This document shows positions 1 to 11,113 of a stretch of DNA of 64,000 bases, one piece after another. The first letter of the stretch is position 1. The number at the start of each line of letters is the position of its first letter. The position numbers and the translations under genes were made by a program. The stretch is taken from contig JAQFVV010000012.1 of NCBI GenBank assembly GCA_028023455.1, positions 4,304,023-4,368,022 of the forward strand, given 5' to 3'. The notes under the pieces are model-generated. The model saw only the letters and a list, made by a program, of their open reading frames with translations, was not told where the DNA came from and did no database searches. This stretch comes from Epiperipatus broadwayi (Eukaryota > Onychophora > Udeonychophora > Euonychophora > Peripatidae).

Positions 1-720
1 AAATACAAAAAGGATTTGCTGAGTTTTTTTGGTTTAGAATTAGAATAGTATTTCCAGCAATTTTTCAAATGTTCCTAAAAATATTTCTCCTTTTATAATA
101 TGTACTTACGTGAAGATAGGTTTTAAACATTGATGATTATAAAATCAAAATACCGATCAAGTCGTCAAAACATCAATTAACTCAGAAAAGTTGAAGATGC
201 ATTACATCCTGAAAAAAGAACTATTTAGCTGAAATTTAATTCTCTATATAAAAATAAACATACACAGTCATCTTATTAGAAAGGAAATTTGATTTCGTAT
301 ATAATAAATGATTAAAATTATTTGTATATTAAAAATTGTTTTAAAATAAATTTCTTTGTGATCTATTGAAATTTTTGATTTTGATTTGTATACATATTTC
401 ATATATTTATATAGTCAGAATAGCATAACAACTTGAAAATAAAGGGATTACAATTGGGAAATGTTTTAAAAATCTTATTTTGAATAACCAAACAGAAACT
501 TTATGATAATGCAAATTTTTAAAATCATTTTCTTACTCAATGTTTTTAAATTAATGTGTGGTTGTAAATACATAATAATATAGTGTTCAAATAATTTATT
601 TGCTGTTTTGCGTTTTGTTATATTGTTTTAAAGAATGTCCAAGAGAATAAATACTTAAATTATTTCTATAATGTAGTCAATAGAAATTATAAATGCATGC
701 ATGAACTTTTATACAGATTT
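1..720. other. A+T-rich stretch with no recognised gene
   Basis: Short homopolymer-rich A+T sequence with no reading frame of protein-like composition. I see no repeat boundary, tRNA-like box or splice-flanked coding block in it. Confidence 0.6.
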
Positions 721-724
721 TTAT

Positions 725-1045
725 AATTTAATACACTGTCCATCATCAGATTTTCAATGAAATGGATGGCTGAAAAGTTGTGGTTTGGAGTAGTTTGAAC
801 CCTGTCCATTAAAGTATGAAGATGGCTATCTTAATATAAAGCTAAGCACTGATTGTATATATGTGGGAAGATAGTAATCTGGACCAACTGATGATTGCTG
901 GTTTATCATGAAATATGGATATTGGTGATCATTTATCTTTTCAACATGTGTGTGATCAGGTGGATCAGCAATATGAGATGGCATGGAGAGTTGAGAGTCG
1001 TGTGAAAGTCTGAGTTCCAATTCCTTATATATTACAGATTTTTAT
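725..1045 (-). repeat. Dispersed repeat family A, copy 1
   Basis: This block is the reverse complement of 7880-8240, with the same order of landmarks: a GGTCCAGATTA-type segment, an ATGTTGAAAAGATAAAT-type segment and a CAGACTTTCACACGAC-type segment. Two further copies form the head-to-head pair at 31034-31440. Read on this plus strand, the end near 1015 contains GAGTTCCAATTCC, a decayed version of the tRNA B-box-like GAGTTCGAATCCC seen at 31399. The reading frame across it is only the translated repeat. The family could be a tRNA-related SINE or a non-autonomous DNA element; no transposase or RT code is present. Confidence 0.75.
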
Positions 1046-2080
1046 AGTAGAAAAAAAAAAACATCTAAATTATTACTATATTTTTAAGATGCAAATCTTT
1101 GTTTATATGTACTTAAAGTTTTAGCTTTCTGTTTAAATTTATTTTTTCAGCATTTGTATATATTTTATATTTTCAGAGAATGTAAATCTTTTAAAGTCAT
1201 TAGAGTTTATAAAGTGTTATAAAAAAATGCTACACTCTTCCTTGGAATTTTTTTTTTCTGATATTCTTGCATTTATTCGTTTGATTTTTTCTTCAATCTC
1301 TGATAATATTGTTAATGAGCTCATTTTCTACAATGTCAAATTATTTTTTTTATCAAGTGGATTAAGACAAAGAAGATTTCTAATCTGTATGATTCGCATA
1401 ATTTTAACTTGCGATTGATTAGATTCTAAATTTCCTTTGTTTGTATCATTAGATATCAAAGAAATATTATGTATGAGTGTGCTTGTATAAAAAAAACTGA
1501 TTAACTTATTAGAAGAAAAGTTAATTAGCAGATTGTACAAAAGAGAAATGACAATAGTATTAATGTTAATCACATGATCACTCATGATTATAATTTTTTC
1601 TTCAGGTCAGAGCTATAAAAATCGAACAATTGCGAATGTACAAGTTCATTTAAGGATTATAATATTTCTTTCCCCAAAATTTTACGTATAAATCGTTTTC
1701 AAATATTATAAATATTTATATAGATATATAATCTTTATATGTATAATAAGTTCAGCCTCAATTATTGCGCATGGAAATTTGATATATGTATGCAAACAGT
1801 TGTTTGTTCAAGTTTTAATTTGGGTTTAAAATATTTTATTAGCTTTATCAAATTGCTATTTTAAATATATCTCATTTAGGTGTTATATATATATCGTAAC
1901 CTTTTGATCAGTTATCCATGATAAGAATAGCTTATAAAATGTAAATTATAGCTCCAAAATTTTAAATTTAAAAGTGAAATAACAGTAATACTATAAACTT
2001 TGGTATAACAGTTAAAAATGTTTTTCCTATCTTGACTGAAAAAAGTTAATGACTCTTTTCAATTTACTTTAAACCTTTTA
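1046..2080. other. A+T-rich stretch with no recognised gene
   Basis: No recognisable coding block. The overlapping 60-85 codon frames around 1230-1585 lie on opposite strands and have the Ile/Leu/Phe/Asn-rich composition expected from random A+T-rich DNA. Confidence 0.55.
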
Positions 2081-2082
2081 AA

Positions 2083-2230
2083 AACCACTTTATGGAATTT
2101 TATCAAAATATGTTATACAAGCATTACTTTAAAAAAGATTTCTAATAGGGATAGTGGAATTTATTAAAATATGTTATATATACTTTACTTTAAAAAGATT
2201 TCTAAAATAGATAGTGGCATTTAATAATTA
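2083..2230. repeat. Two-unit direct tandem repeat
   Basis: Two adjacent units of roughly 62-70 bp share TGGAATTTTAT(C)AAAATATG, then TACTTTAAAAA and GATTTCTAATAGGGATAG, followed by the start of a third (TGGCATTTAATAA). The units differ by several substitutions and small indels, so the duplication is not recent. Confidence 0.7.
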
Positions 2231-5157
2231 CCAGGATATATATTGTAATATAAAAACATGTTTGTTTCAATTTCATAATCAGAATTAATAAAATATTAAT
2301 TAGTTGTTTTTTTAAATGTTTAATTTATAATAAAAAAAATTTAAATTCAAAATTATTTACTCTGGTACCTTTACTCTTTACTGGTATTCCAGAGCAATGG
2401 AGAAAATATCTACACAAAAATTGACTGTGTTTATTTCTACTTTTCCTTTCAACTTTATATATATGCCCACACACTACTATGTTGTTTATGCTATGAAACC
2501 CATCATGGTTTCAACATCTAAAATAACTTATAGACTGGAAAATATTTTCACAATAAATAAAATATATTATTTTATAGGTAAATAATACTAAATATTAATT
2601 TGAAAGAAAAAATTTAAAAAACAATTTTACTTTAAAACAAATATTCATACCAATAAATGATATTTTTATACTAAACATAAATATAAGATGTAACATAAGA
2701 TATCTGTTTTCCAAGAAAATTTCCTTGTAAACAGATCTATATAATAAAAATAATATATGAAGATTATAGACTTTATTTTCACTAACAAAACTATTGCAAC
2801 AAAAAAATATTAACAAAAATTGAAGTTCATTAAGCAATATATAGTTTCCTGTTTAAGTAATTCCCTCAACACTTTTCTGAAGAATTTTAAGATGATGCAA
2901 TTTTTTTCAAAAAAAAGTTATTTAAGTAGATGCAGTTTATTTTTTCCTTCTTGCAATACTTAGATTTTAACTGATAAAGTTTGGCATTTTCTTTAATCAT
3001 TTTTAGGAAGTTAATGTATTATCATTTTTTTATTCCTGAGAATTTACAATGTTCTTGTTAAAATGATGTTCCAAAATAAGATGTTATTAACTTAAGGCAG
3101 TTTTGAAGGCTATTGCTTATGAGAGGCAAAAATAAAATTCTTATCAATAAAGTTTATTTATAATCATAAACTCTTATTTCCCATATCATATTTATATCAT
3201 TACTGCCATGATAATGAACTACGGTTCCTTTTTCCATTAAAGTGTTATTCTATTTGTCTTTGAGATAAATACACATTGCCAGTCAACAATTCATATGTTA
3301 GAATAATTTTTTAAGCATTGTTTTAAAAATCAAATATTTTTAGTTACGTAATGATATGAAATAAAAATTTTATAGTTTAAAATATTAAATAAATAATTTT
3401 AAAATAAAATTATATAGTTAAATAAAATTAAAGTATAAAATTATATATATCAGATTTTCTTTTATATGTTTATCATTGTAATAAATGATCTCTTTAATAA
3501 ATATTAAATGAAAATTTATATTAAAATTTAAAATAATATTTCTAAATTTAAAAATAGATGTGAATAAACATACATGCACACATAGACATCAAAGTAATTT
3601 ATCATTTCCATCGTAAAGTCACTTATACACAGATAAAACATCATATGTATATAGTGTATTATTATTTTTTTATTTCTAGCAAAGTATACATGCTTTAGGC
3701 AAAAATATTAACTTTTAATACCATTTTACTATGAATTCCAAATTTTACTACTATATAAAAAAAATTTTTTTAAACAATGGCATATTGTAAATTTTAATGA
3801 TCATTGCCTAAGGTATTCAATTTTAATAATATATTTGAAATAAATTAATAAAATTTTAGAATATATATAGATTATTCCTGTATATCACAATATATATATA
3901 TATGGACAAAATTTTTAGTTCCTTTGCTCAACATAAGTCTTATTTTCTCTCATTATGCATTAATCTTTTGAGCGCTGATTATTTTATTGACTGAGTGAGG
4001 TAAAAGTCTAAACTTTTAATTAGTCAATTCACAAACTCAATGGTCAAATGGTCAAAATATATTCATCTTTTAATATTATATTCACTTTAGTTTCATTTGT
4101 AAAAAGTATATTAATAATTTGTCAGGTTATGAAAGTGAACGAAAGTTTTTTCAAAAATAAATTTTTATTTATAATTATAAAAATATTCAATAGCAGCAAA
4201 TCTAAAATGAACGTTAGTAACCAACTAAAAAGTGTTGCTGATATCAGTGATTTCTTTCTCAGTTTTACATTCCCGAAAAGTAAATAATTTTTATTAAAAT
4301 CTTATATATTTTTTATAATAATTTTATTTTTAGCATATTTTATCAAAATAATTTATAATATGTCAAAAAATACTTTTAAAATGGTCTAAAACATTTATTT
4401 ATCACTTTCAAAATGAAACAAAAGAAATCGTAATGATGGGAGTTATTGACAAGTGAATTCTTTTGTCCTCCATAGTGGAGAGCTAATAAACACTAAGAAT
4501 GGACTGCCTCCTCCTTTTGTTCCAGATTCTATGTCAGTTTTATTGATTTTTTACTTGTAAACTAATTCAAGAGAGGGCAGCATCTTACAGAACTTTTTAT
4601 AACCTTTCAAATGACAATAACATCTTTATCGTAGAGTTAAAAATGATGGGATTCAAATGACTTGAAGCAGCTTTGATCATCTCATAAAACTCTGTTGAAA
4701 GATTAATTGATGCTAACATTTACATTATATATTTATTTTATAAAATCTCACTTCATTTGAACATCTTTATGAAATAACTTGATTTAATCACTATATATTT
4801 TCAAAATAATACTTCAATCACCACATCTATTGAGATGTATGAATAAGTACATATAAAAAAATAATGAATGATTGCAAGATGGATTTCCAAATCCAAGTGG
4901 TTTTCTTCAATGGGCTAAGAACACTGCTTCTCCCATGTTTTCTGCTCAGTAATTCCCAATATCAAATTATTACAATTTGATCTATAATTCCAAAATTTCT
5001 TCATATGATCCACTTTACATAAATTCTTTAATTATTTAGGCTAGATGATATCACATCAATTTTTATTCCAGATATACAAATCAATTTAATTAAAGTTGAA
5101 TAAGTCTATTTTTATTACATACAACTAGGTGGTATCATTAATTTGAATCTATTCATT
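2231..5157. other. A+T-rich stretch with no recognised gene
   Basis: No supportable gene. The segments at about 4430-4700 and 4880-4960 are visibly less A+T-rich than their surroundings and may be eroded repeats, but I cannot match them to anything else in the window. Confidence 0.5.
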
Positions 5158-5260
5158 TTTTTTTCATGTGTCATAGCATCAGCCGGGAAGTGAACCCACT
5201 AACCCGAGACAATTGCTTGTAAAGCTGCTGTCACTGACCTCTCGACCACTAATGCTTGAC
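5158..5260 (-). repeat. tRNA-like short repeat (SINE-type), copy 1
   Basis: Reverse-complement reading gives an A-box-like GTGGTCGAGAGGTCAG, a stem-loop GCTTTACAAGC in the anticodon position, a B-box-like GGGTTCACTTCCC, and the tail ATGCTATGACACATG followed by an A-run. The same order recurs at 52865-52979 (plus) and 55835-55931 (minus). The shared non-tRNA tail ending in poly(A) is what a retroposed tRNA-derived family would show. It is not a functional tRNA gene: the acceptor ends do not pair and no standard discriminator/terminator arrangement is seen. Confidence 0.65.
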
Positions 5261-6595
5261 ATCTATTTATTTTTTATGTAATATTTTAAGATATAAACAT
5301 ATGAAAACCAAATCATTCAATTAGATTGATAAATTGAAAAAGTATCTAAAAGCAATGCATATATATATGATATAGAAAATTTAAATATTAATAAATATTA
5401 CATTATAAAATATACATTTTAATATAATTGCTTAATTAAAAGATTTAAAATTTTGAAAAAAATGCATATTGTTAATTTATTAAATATTTATCTAAAATCT
5501 TAATAAATACTGAAGCATACTGAGGTTGAAATGTTTAAAACAAAAATAAATTATATTAATAATTTAAAAGAACTGTTTTAAATTATTTTTTTGCCAATAT
5601 TACATCAACATCAATAAAATCGCATTATTTATTTATAGATTTCATCTTTTATTTTTAAAAATAAAGTTTAAATGTATTTTATGAATTGTTAGTTTTAACT
5701 GCATAATAAAATGGATTGTTTCTAAATGGCTTTTATATATTTTTAAATTATTAAGCATTATGAGTTTCACAAATAAATAAGGTAAACTTTATATATATAT
5801 ATTACATTGTTATCATTATCGGCTTTCTTTTAAAATGTTTTGATCTTTATTAAAAGATATATATAAATATTATCTTCTTTAGTTATTTTTTCTCTTTCTC
5901 ATTTTTTTTTTTTTGTCTTTTTGTTTTTTAATGCTACATCCGTTTGTACTATTTTTTTTTTAAATGTCCGTAAACATATTTATTACCGCTTTAAAAATGT
6001 CTTAATATAACTTTCCTTGATTTTATTATTATTTTTCTATATACTGTATCTTCAAAATACACCAAACTTCTGTTTTTTAATAATCGGTCTTTCGTGAGCG
6101 TCTACAAGATAATTTACACTACTTACAGCTATTTACAATATTTCAAGAATTATACATTTTTTAGTTAATGTCAGAATAGAATTTTAAATTGCATAACTTT
6201 TATGTGAGTACACTTTTTATCAGTAAAAACAAACCATTGAAATAAAAGATGACCATCAAAGCTAGATCCCATATTTATTTTTACTGCAATCAAAAAATAA
6301 GAATTTTTAGAGAATTTATGCTAATTAAAATGGAAATATTTATGAACTTTTTTTTCTTTTTAAATATAAACATGAATGGATGTTATTATTAAATGTTTAT
6401 TCAGCTTATGTAACTGATAGTTTGAAAATGAATGTGTTTTTTTTTCTTCATTTTCTGTTGAAATTTAGTCTTTCAAGAATTTTACTGTTTTTTTATTTAA
6501 TAATTCTTTTATAAGTCACGTTATCTTTTTGATAATTTTTTTCCATGAGGAAAACAGATGTTTTGTTATATATATGTGCTATCAATCATTTCTCA
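5261..6595. other. A+T-rich stretch with no recognised gene
   Basis: Homopolymer-rich sequence (long T runs near 5900 and 6430). Nothing beyond low-complexity DNA was recognised. Confidence 0.55.
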
Positions 6596-6599
6596 CTGT

Positions 6600-7280
6600 T
6601 GGAGGTATTTTAGGCCAAAACTCTCCCATATTTCTCTTCCTTACCTTTTTACCATAAAAGTCTAACAATTCATTTTCCCCACATTATTCTTCAGAACATT
6701 ATTACAGTGTCTTTCTTTTTGTTTTCCCTTTTCTGATTTCCAATCAGTCATCATTTCTGATATTCAGATCTTATTCATTCTTCTAACATAACCATATCAT
6801 ATTAACTCTTAAAAAGAAGTATAATATGATGTAGTTGTGACATTATTTTTAATCCAATCATTATACTCTATAATTTGTCATTTTCTTTAGTCTTATTTTT
6901 TAAATTTTCTTTTAAATAATCTATCTATGTTGCCAACATTCTGTTCATATTCCTTTATTATTATCCAGCATTCACTCTCTATAATACTACACTTTATAAC
7001 AGAGTGCTATTTATGTTTTTTTTTGTTTTTTATAAATATACTATTCTACAAATCTGATCTCAGTATTCTTATTGCTTACCTCATTGTATTATTTTTTTTC
7101 AAATCTCATTCTTTGATAATGCATTTTTTGATGATTTATCTTAATTATTACAAACTATCTATCTTCATGATCACTTCCCCCATCAAATCATTCATTAATA
7201 TGTATTTTTATCCTAGTCCCAAATATTCCATTTTTTTTAAATTAATATTGAAACCCCACTTGGCATATGTTTTCTTACAA
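6600..7280 (-). pseudogene. Old LINE reverse-transcriptase 3' end (C-terminal domain) relic
   Basis: On the minus strand, across several frames and stop codons, the hypothetical translation reads in the order expected after the RT palm of RTE/CR1-type LINEs. Near 7250 there is GFNINLKKMEYLGLG (compare the usual G-hydrophobic-N-KK...YLG). Near 6975 there is SECWIIIKEYEQNVGNI (the ECW-containing segment). Near 6790 there is LIWYGYVRRMNK, equivalent to the typical 'L-W-GH-V-RM' block, followed by MMTDWKSEKGKQKERH in place of the Arg/Gly/Arg-Pro-rich stretch. The catalytic palm is not recognisable. The frame is shattered, so this is an ancient dead copy, of a different family from the LINE at 48-50 kb. 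The plus-strand 134-codon frame at 6927-7331 is its antisense shadow. Confidence 0.6.
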
Positions 7281-7334
7281 TATAACCAAATAATAATTTG
7301 TACAAGTATCTTTTATTACATATTCTTATGATCA

Positions 7335-7875
7335 TGTTTCATATTTTTGTCCTTTTCTTCAAAGCTATCTCACTATAGATTTTTATTAAAGTTGATGTAC
7401 AATATTCATGTAGTTGTTTTTCCATATCATAAATTTGTCTGACTATTCCTGAAGTATTTATTTATATGATATCTTTTGGTATCAGCTGTTCTTCTTTTAT
7501 TTAAAAGTGAATTATTTTTAATATATGATAATATCAAAAGCATTCATTAAAGGCAATATTTACCAATGTGATTTAATGTTTTGGTAGAGAGACAGATTCA
7601 CAAGTTTAAAATCCATATATCACAATTCATTTCTATCCTAACCTTCTGAATGATAAATCATTAACTTATTTAAGGACAATATTCTGAAAATTAAATATAA
7701 AAATTTGAGCTTGTCAGTGAGTAAGTCATGAAAAGTATTTTCAAAAGTATATTAACATATTTCAAGTATTTTGTTTTCTTTTTCATTAGCTAAAAATATT
7801 TTTCAACCTGAAATAATTGCTAATGTTGTTTTTTTTGTTTTTTTTTGGCTATCAAAATTTTATACAACTATTTAA
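7335..7875. other. A+T-rich stretch with no recognised gene
   Basis: No coding, RNA or repeat signal recognised between the LINE relic and family A copy 2. Confidence 0.5.
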
Positions 7876-7879
7876 TACA

Positions 7880-8240
7880 TTGTACAGGCTTACACCTGCA
7901 TTTATATATGTAATATAAGTGGGATTCGAACTCAGACTTTAACACAACCCACAACTCTCAGTGCCATTTTATATTGCTGACACACCTGATCACTCACATG
8001 TTGAAAAAATAAATATTCACCAATATACATTATTTCATGCTAAACTAGTACTTATCAATTGGTCCAGATTACCATCTTCACACATATATGCAATCAGTAC
8101 TCAGCTTTATATTAAAATAGCCAATCTTCATACTTTAATGGATAGACTTCAAACTACTACAACCCACAATTCTTCAGCCCTCCATTTCATTGAAAATGTG
8201 ATGATGGAATGTTCAAAACCCACATTAGTGCCAAGGTAAT
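7880..8240 (+). repeat. Dispersed repeat family A, copy 2
   Basis: Begins AATACATTGTACAGGCTTAC, identical apart from one base to the start of the copy at 31034, and continues collinearly with it and with the reverse complement of 725-1045. GGGATTCGAACTC near 7921 is the reverse complement of a tRNA B-box-like string. This copy retains the longest right end (to about 8240). The 92-codon frame at 7961-8239 is only the repeat translated. Confidence 0.75.
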
Positions 8241-8282
8241 TATTTAATAAAATAGTAAATATTGACTAAATAAATGCACATA

Positions 8283-9391
8283 CACCTGGATCTCTTTTTA
8301 CGCGGACTTATTTAACACAATTTTTAAGTTACATGATTCATATTTCACGGGAAGTCGAACTCCGATAATGCGCTATTACTTTAAATAATAAATTTCGCGC
8401 ACTTATGTTATATTGAAAGTAATAGCACATTATTGGAATTCGACTTTCATCTTAGTAATTTCAATATTTTCAGTGCTTTATAATAGTAAGATTTTATGCA
8501 ATAATGAAATTAAAATCATGATTTCCACATTTTATGTATACACACATTAAATTTTACAAGATTATAATGTAAATTTGTTCAAACATTGTGCGTGTTAATT
8601 TTGCATTTTAAATCACATTCTGTTTTTGCTTTTTAAAAAAGAACGTAATCAATTATTAATCATTTAGTGTCCACAAGTTTATTTTTAAAAGGTGAGTAAT
8701 AGCAGTGGGTACAATTAAATTTGACAATTAAAATCTGATTTTTAATTGTAATTAACAATTTAAAAATTACTTATGGTGACTTGAAATTAATGTGATGTGA
8801 AATTTGATTTTTAAATGGAATTGAAAATTAAAAAATTAAAGACAAAAATAAGAATATAATTTTTAGTTGTTAGTTTCATAAACAATTAATAAAATCATCA
8901 TCTCAAAGATTAATTACTAATTACATTGTCACCAGAAAACCATTGACACAACATGAGTGTGAAGTTGGTGCTAGTTGTATTTCCTCTTGTGAAAAATCTT
9001 GATTTTTTTACCAGTTTGCAAATGAACGTGTTTTTCGGCAAATAGCGATAATAATTAAAATGTGTATAAAAAAATGTAAATTACTGTACTGTAAATTATG
9101 CATAAAAATATATTATTTTGAATAAAATTAAATATTATAGTTAAAAAAAGTTTGTCTTGTATCAATTTTTTTCAAATTTGAAATTTTTTATTAGTCACAT
9201 TTTATTTCCTTATTTTTTTTTTGCGCGAATTTTAAAGTAATTTTACGTTGGTGCTTTGCTTTTGTGCAAATTTTGAAAAATCACAGACTGCATCCCCCCT
9301 TTTTCAATGTAAGTTATGTCTATTTTTGTGCGATTTCGTTCGCGAGTGTTTTCTGAGGAACCTATCTATCGTGTAAAACGAGACCTAGGTG
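8283..9391 (+). mobile_element. Non-autonomous TA-flanked inverted-repeat DNA transposon, copy 1
   Basis: The ends are inverted repeats: CACCTGGATCTCTTTTTACG on the left and the reverse complement CACCTAGGTCTCGTTTTACA on the right, flanked by TA at 8281-8282 and 9392-9393. A TA target duplication is the hallmark of the Tc1/mariner/IS630 group (established knowledge), but no transposase code is visible in 1.1 kb, so superfamily placement is inference. The copy at 33133-34089 is the same family in opposite orientation: subterminal sequence GATAGATAGGTTCC, the AAATCGCACAAAAATAGAC block and the TTTGTCTTGTATCAATTT block are shared. A 30-bp imperfect hairpin lies inside (8349-8379 pairing with 8420-8450). 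Confidence 0.8.
8349..8450. repeat. Internal hairpin of transposon copy 1
   Basis: AAGTCGAACTCCGATAATGC...ATTACTTT at the left pairs with AAAGTAATAGCACATTATTGG...TCGACTT at the right, with a few mismatches and about 40 bp of loop. It sits just inside the left end of the element. Confidence 0.75.
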
Positions 9392-9848
9392 TATTTTTTT
9401 CAGGTAAGAAGATTAAAAAATCATTGACTCATAAAATATTGGTAATTTAAAAATAATTAATGAGAATATGATATATATGTTCCATGATACTTATACTATG
9501 ATCCATTTTTATTATTCTTACACTGTGTTGATAACATACCAAACTAAAAATAGAATGTATATATTAAAACAATATTATATATTTTTGTGAACATTAAATA
9601 TTCTGTCTTGAAATCCTAATTTTTGATAGATTATTTTGAACTTGTGTATTTTTTGTGCTTCCTTAATTTACTAAGTACATGAACTTTTTAATTAAAGATA
9701 AGAGTAAATCAAACAACTTATTTTTATCACTTCTTAATCTGGTAAAGTTTTTCATTGATATCTATATTTTCACAAAAAATAGATAATTATGTAATATATA
9801 TATATATATATTACAAAGAAATCATGTCATATGTTACATGACCTAATT

Positions 9849-9945
9849 TAACAAGCTTGTATTACAAATGTTATATACAGAGCTTACAAATAAGCTCTGC
9901 AAAGCTTGTTAAGAGCTTATTTGCAAGCTCTATATATAATAAATA
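9849..9945. repeat. Short imperfect palindrome
   Basis: AGAGCTTACAAATAAGCTCT at 9879-9898 pairs with AGAGCTTATTTGCAAGCTCT at 9912-9931 with a single mismatch around a 13-bp loop. Each arm is itself partly self-complementary, and pairing continues loosely into flanking TGTTATATA / TAATAACA. It may be a small fold-back element; no target duplication could be defined. Confidence 0.7.
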
Positions 9946-9962
9946 ACATATAATATATAAAT

Positions 9963-10481
9963 AAACAATCCAATCATAAAAACTATTATATTTTAAATTC
10001 TTTAATAGTAATCCTCATCAGCTTTAAATGAATTTCAAATTTTAATGTTACTTTTTTTTTAATGTTACATAAATTTCCATAAGCTGTGTATGGACATATT
10101 TGCAACTTGTCTATTAATAACATTATATTTATCTATTAAAATTGCCTCTTTAATTTTCCTCTTTTTATGATTCCTTTCTTCCATTAATATTTGTATTTCA
10201 CTAATATCAAATGTAAACCTATAATTAGAAGTTTTTTTCATGGTCAAAGAATACTGAAGCTGTATTAAATTGACTATTTACATTATTTTTAATCCGATTA
10301 ATAATTGATGCTCCTTTAATCTTTTTTCCACAAAACATCTCGATTCACCGATATATAATTTATTACATCCACATAAAATCTGATGATTATATTACTTCTT
10401 TGCAATTTAGGAATTATACTCTTAGAATTATTAATCAATCGATTAACATTCGGAGGAACACAAAATGAAATATACTTTTCT
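9963..10481 (-). pseudogene. Penelope-like element GIY-YIG nuclease fragment, left palindrome arm
   Basis: Penelope-like retroelements end in a GIY-YIG nickase domain. Reading the minus strand from about 10400 downwards gives LCGCNKLYIGE, then R, then EKRLKEH: the YIG segment, the conserved Arg and the R-x-x-EH helix of this domain. After a break, the frame at 10247-10065 gives SNYRFTFDISEI..., EERNHKKRKIKEAILI and VINRQVAN. This matches the Penelope order 'H/F-D...ER...RKIKEAI.I...NR', including the catalytic Glu of the KEA motif and the NR. The RT domain is absent. The arm is an inverted duplicate of 10598-11113. The intact frames are 66 and 60 codons, with a frameshift between, so it is not functional. 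Confidence 0.7.
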
Positions 10482-10597
10482 TTAAATTTATTTAATAATA
10501 AGAAGAGGGTTTGCAATGTTACTTTAGATAAAAAAAAAATGGATATCTATACCATTTGTAAATAACATGCAATCTAAATTAATTAAGAATATATTTT
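10482..10597. repeat. Unpaired centre of the Penelope palindrome
   Basis: About 115 bp of A+T-rich sequence between the arms without an inverted partner. Both arms diverge outwards from here, so the 5' sides of the two nuclease fragments face each other. Confidence 0.6.
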
Positions 10598-11113
10598 AAA
10601 AAAAGTATAATATTTCATTTTGTGTTCCTCCGAATGTTAATCGATTGATTAAGAGTATAATTCCTAAATTGCAAAGAAGTAATATAATTTATCAGATTTT
10701 ATGTGGATGTAATAAATTATATAGCAATGTTCTGTGTAAAAAAGATTAAAGGAGCATCAATTATTATATAATAGGATTAAAAATAATGTAAATAGTCAAT
10801 TTAATACAGCTTCAGTATTCTTTTTCCGTGAAAAAACTTGTAATTATAGGTTTACATTTGATTTTAATAAAATAAAAATATTAATAGAAGAAAGAAATCA
10901 TAAAAAGAGGAAAATTAAAGAGGCGATTTTAATAGATAAATATAAAGATAATGTTATTAATAGGCAAGTTGCAAATACAGCCATACAAGCAGCTTATGGA
11001 AATTTACATAACATTAAAATTTGAAATTCATTTAAAGCTGATGAGGATTACTATGTAATTGAAAGTGCTACTAAAGAATTTAAAATATAATAGTTTTTAC
11101 TGTTGGATTGTTT
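10598..11113 (+). pseudogene. Penelope-like element GIY-YIG nuclease fragment, right palindrome arm
   Basis: Plus-strand homologue of the left arm. In broken frames it gives YQILCGCNKLY, then KRLKEHQLL, NYRFTFDFNKIKILIEERN, RKIKEAILI and VINRQVANTA. It keeps the 'KEA' Glu and the NR of the nuclease but has lost the exact YIG stretch (a substitution/indel between 10723 and 10745). Identity to the left arm is high (about 90% by eye) and extends outside the coding part to a shared flank TTTTTA-x-TG-x-TTGGATTGTT, so the duplication includes 3' untranslated sequence. Non-functional relic. Confidence 0.7.

Noticed and set aside
1227-1585. Overlapping opposite-strand frames of 63 and 85 codons
   Set aside because: Mutually overlapping, with composition dictated by A+T richness and no family resemblance.
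6927-7331. 134-codon hydrophobic plus-strand frame (membrane protein?)
   Set aside because: The hydrophobicity is the antisense of an A-rich LINE relic; the minus strand gives ordered LINE motifs.
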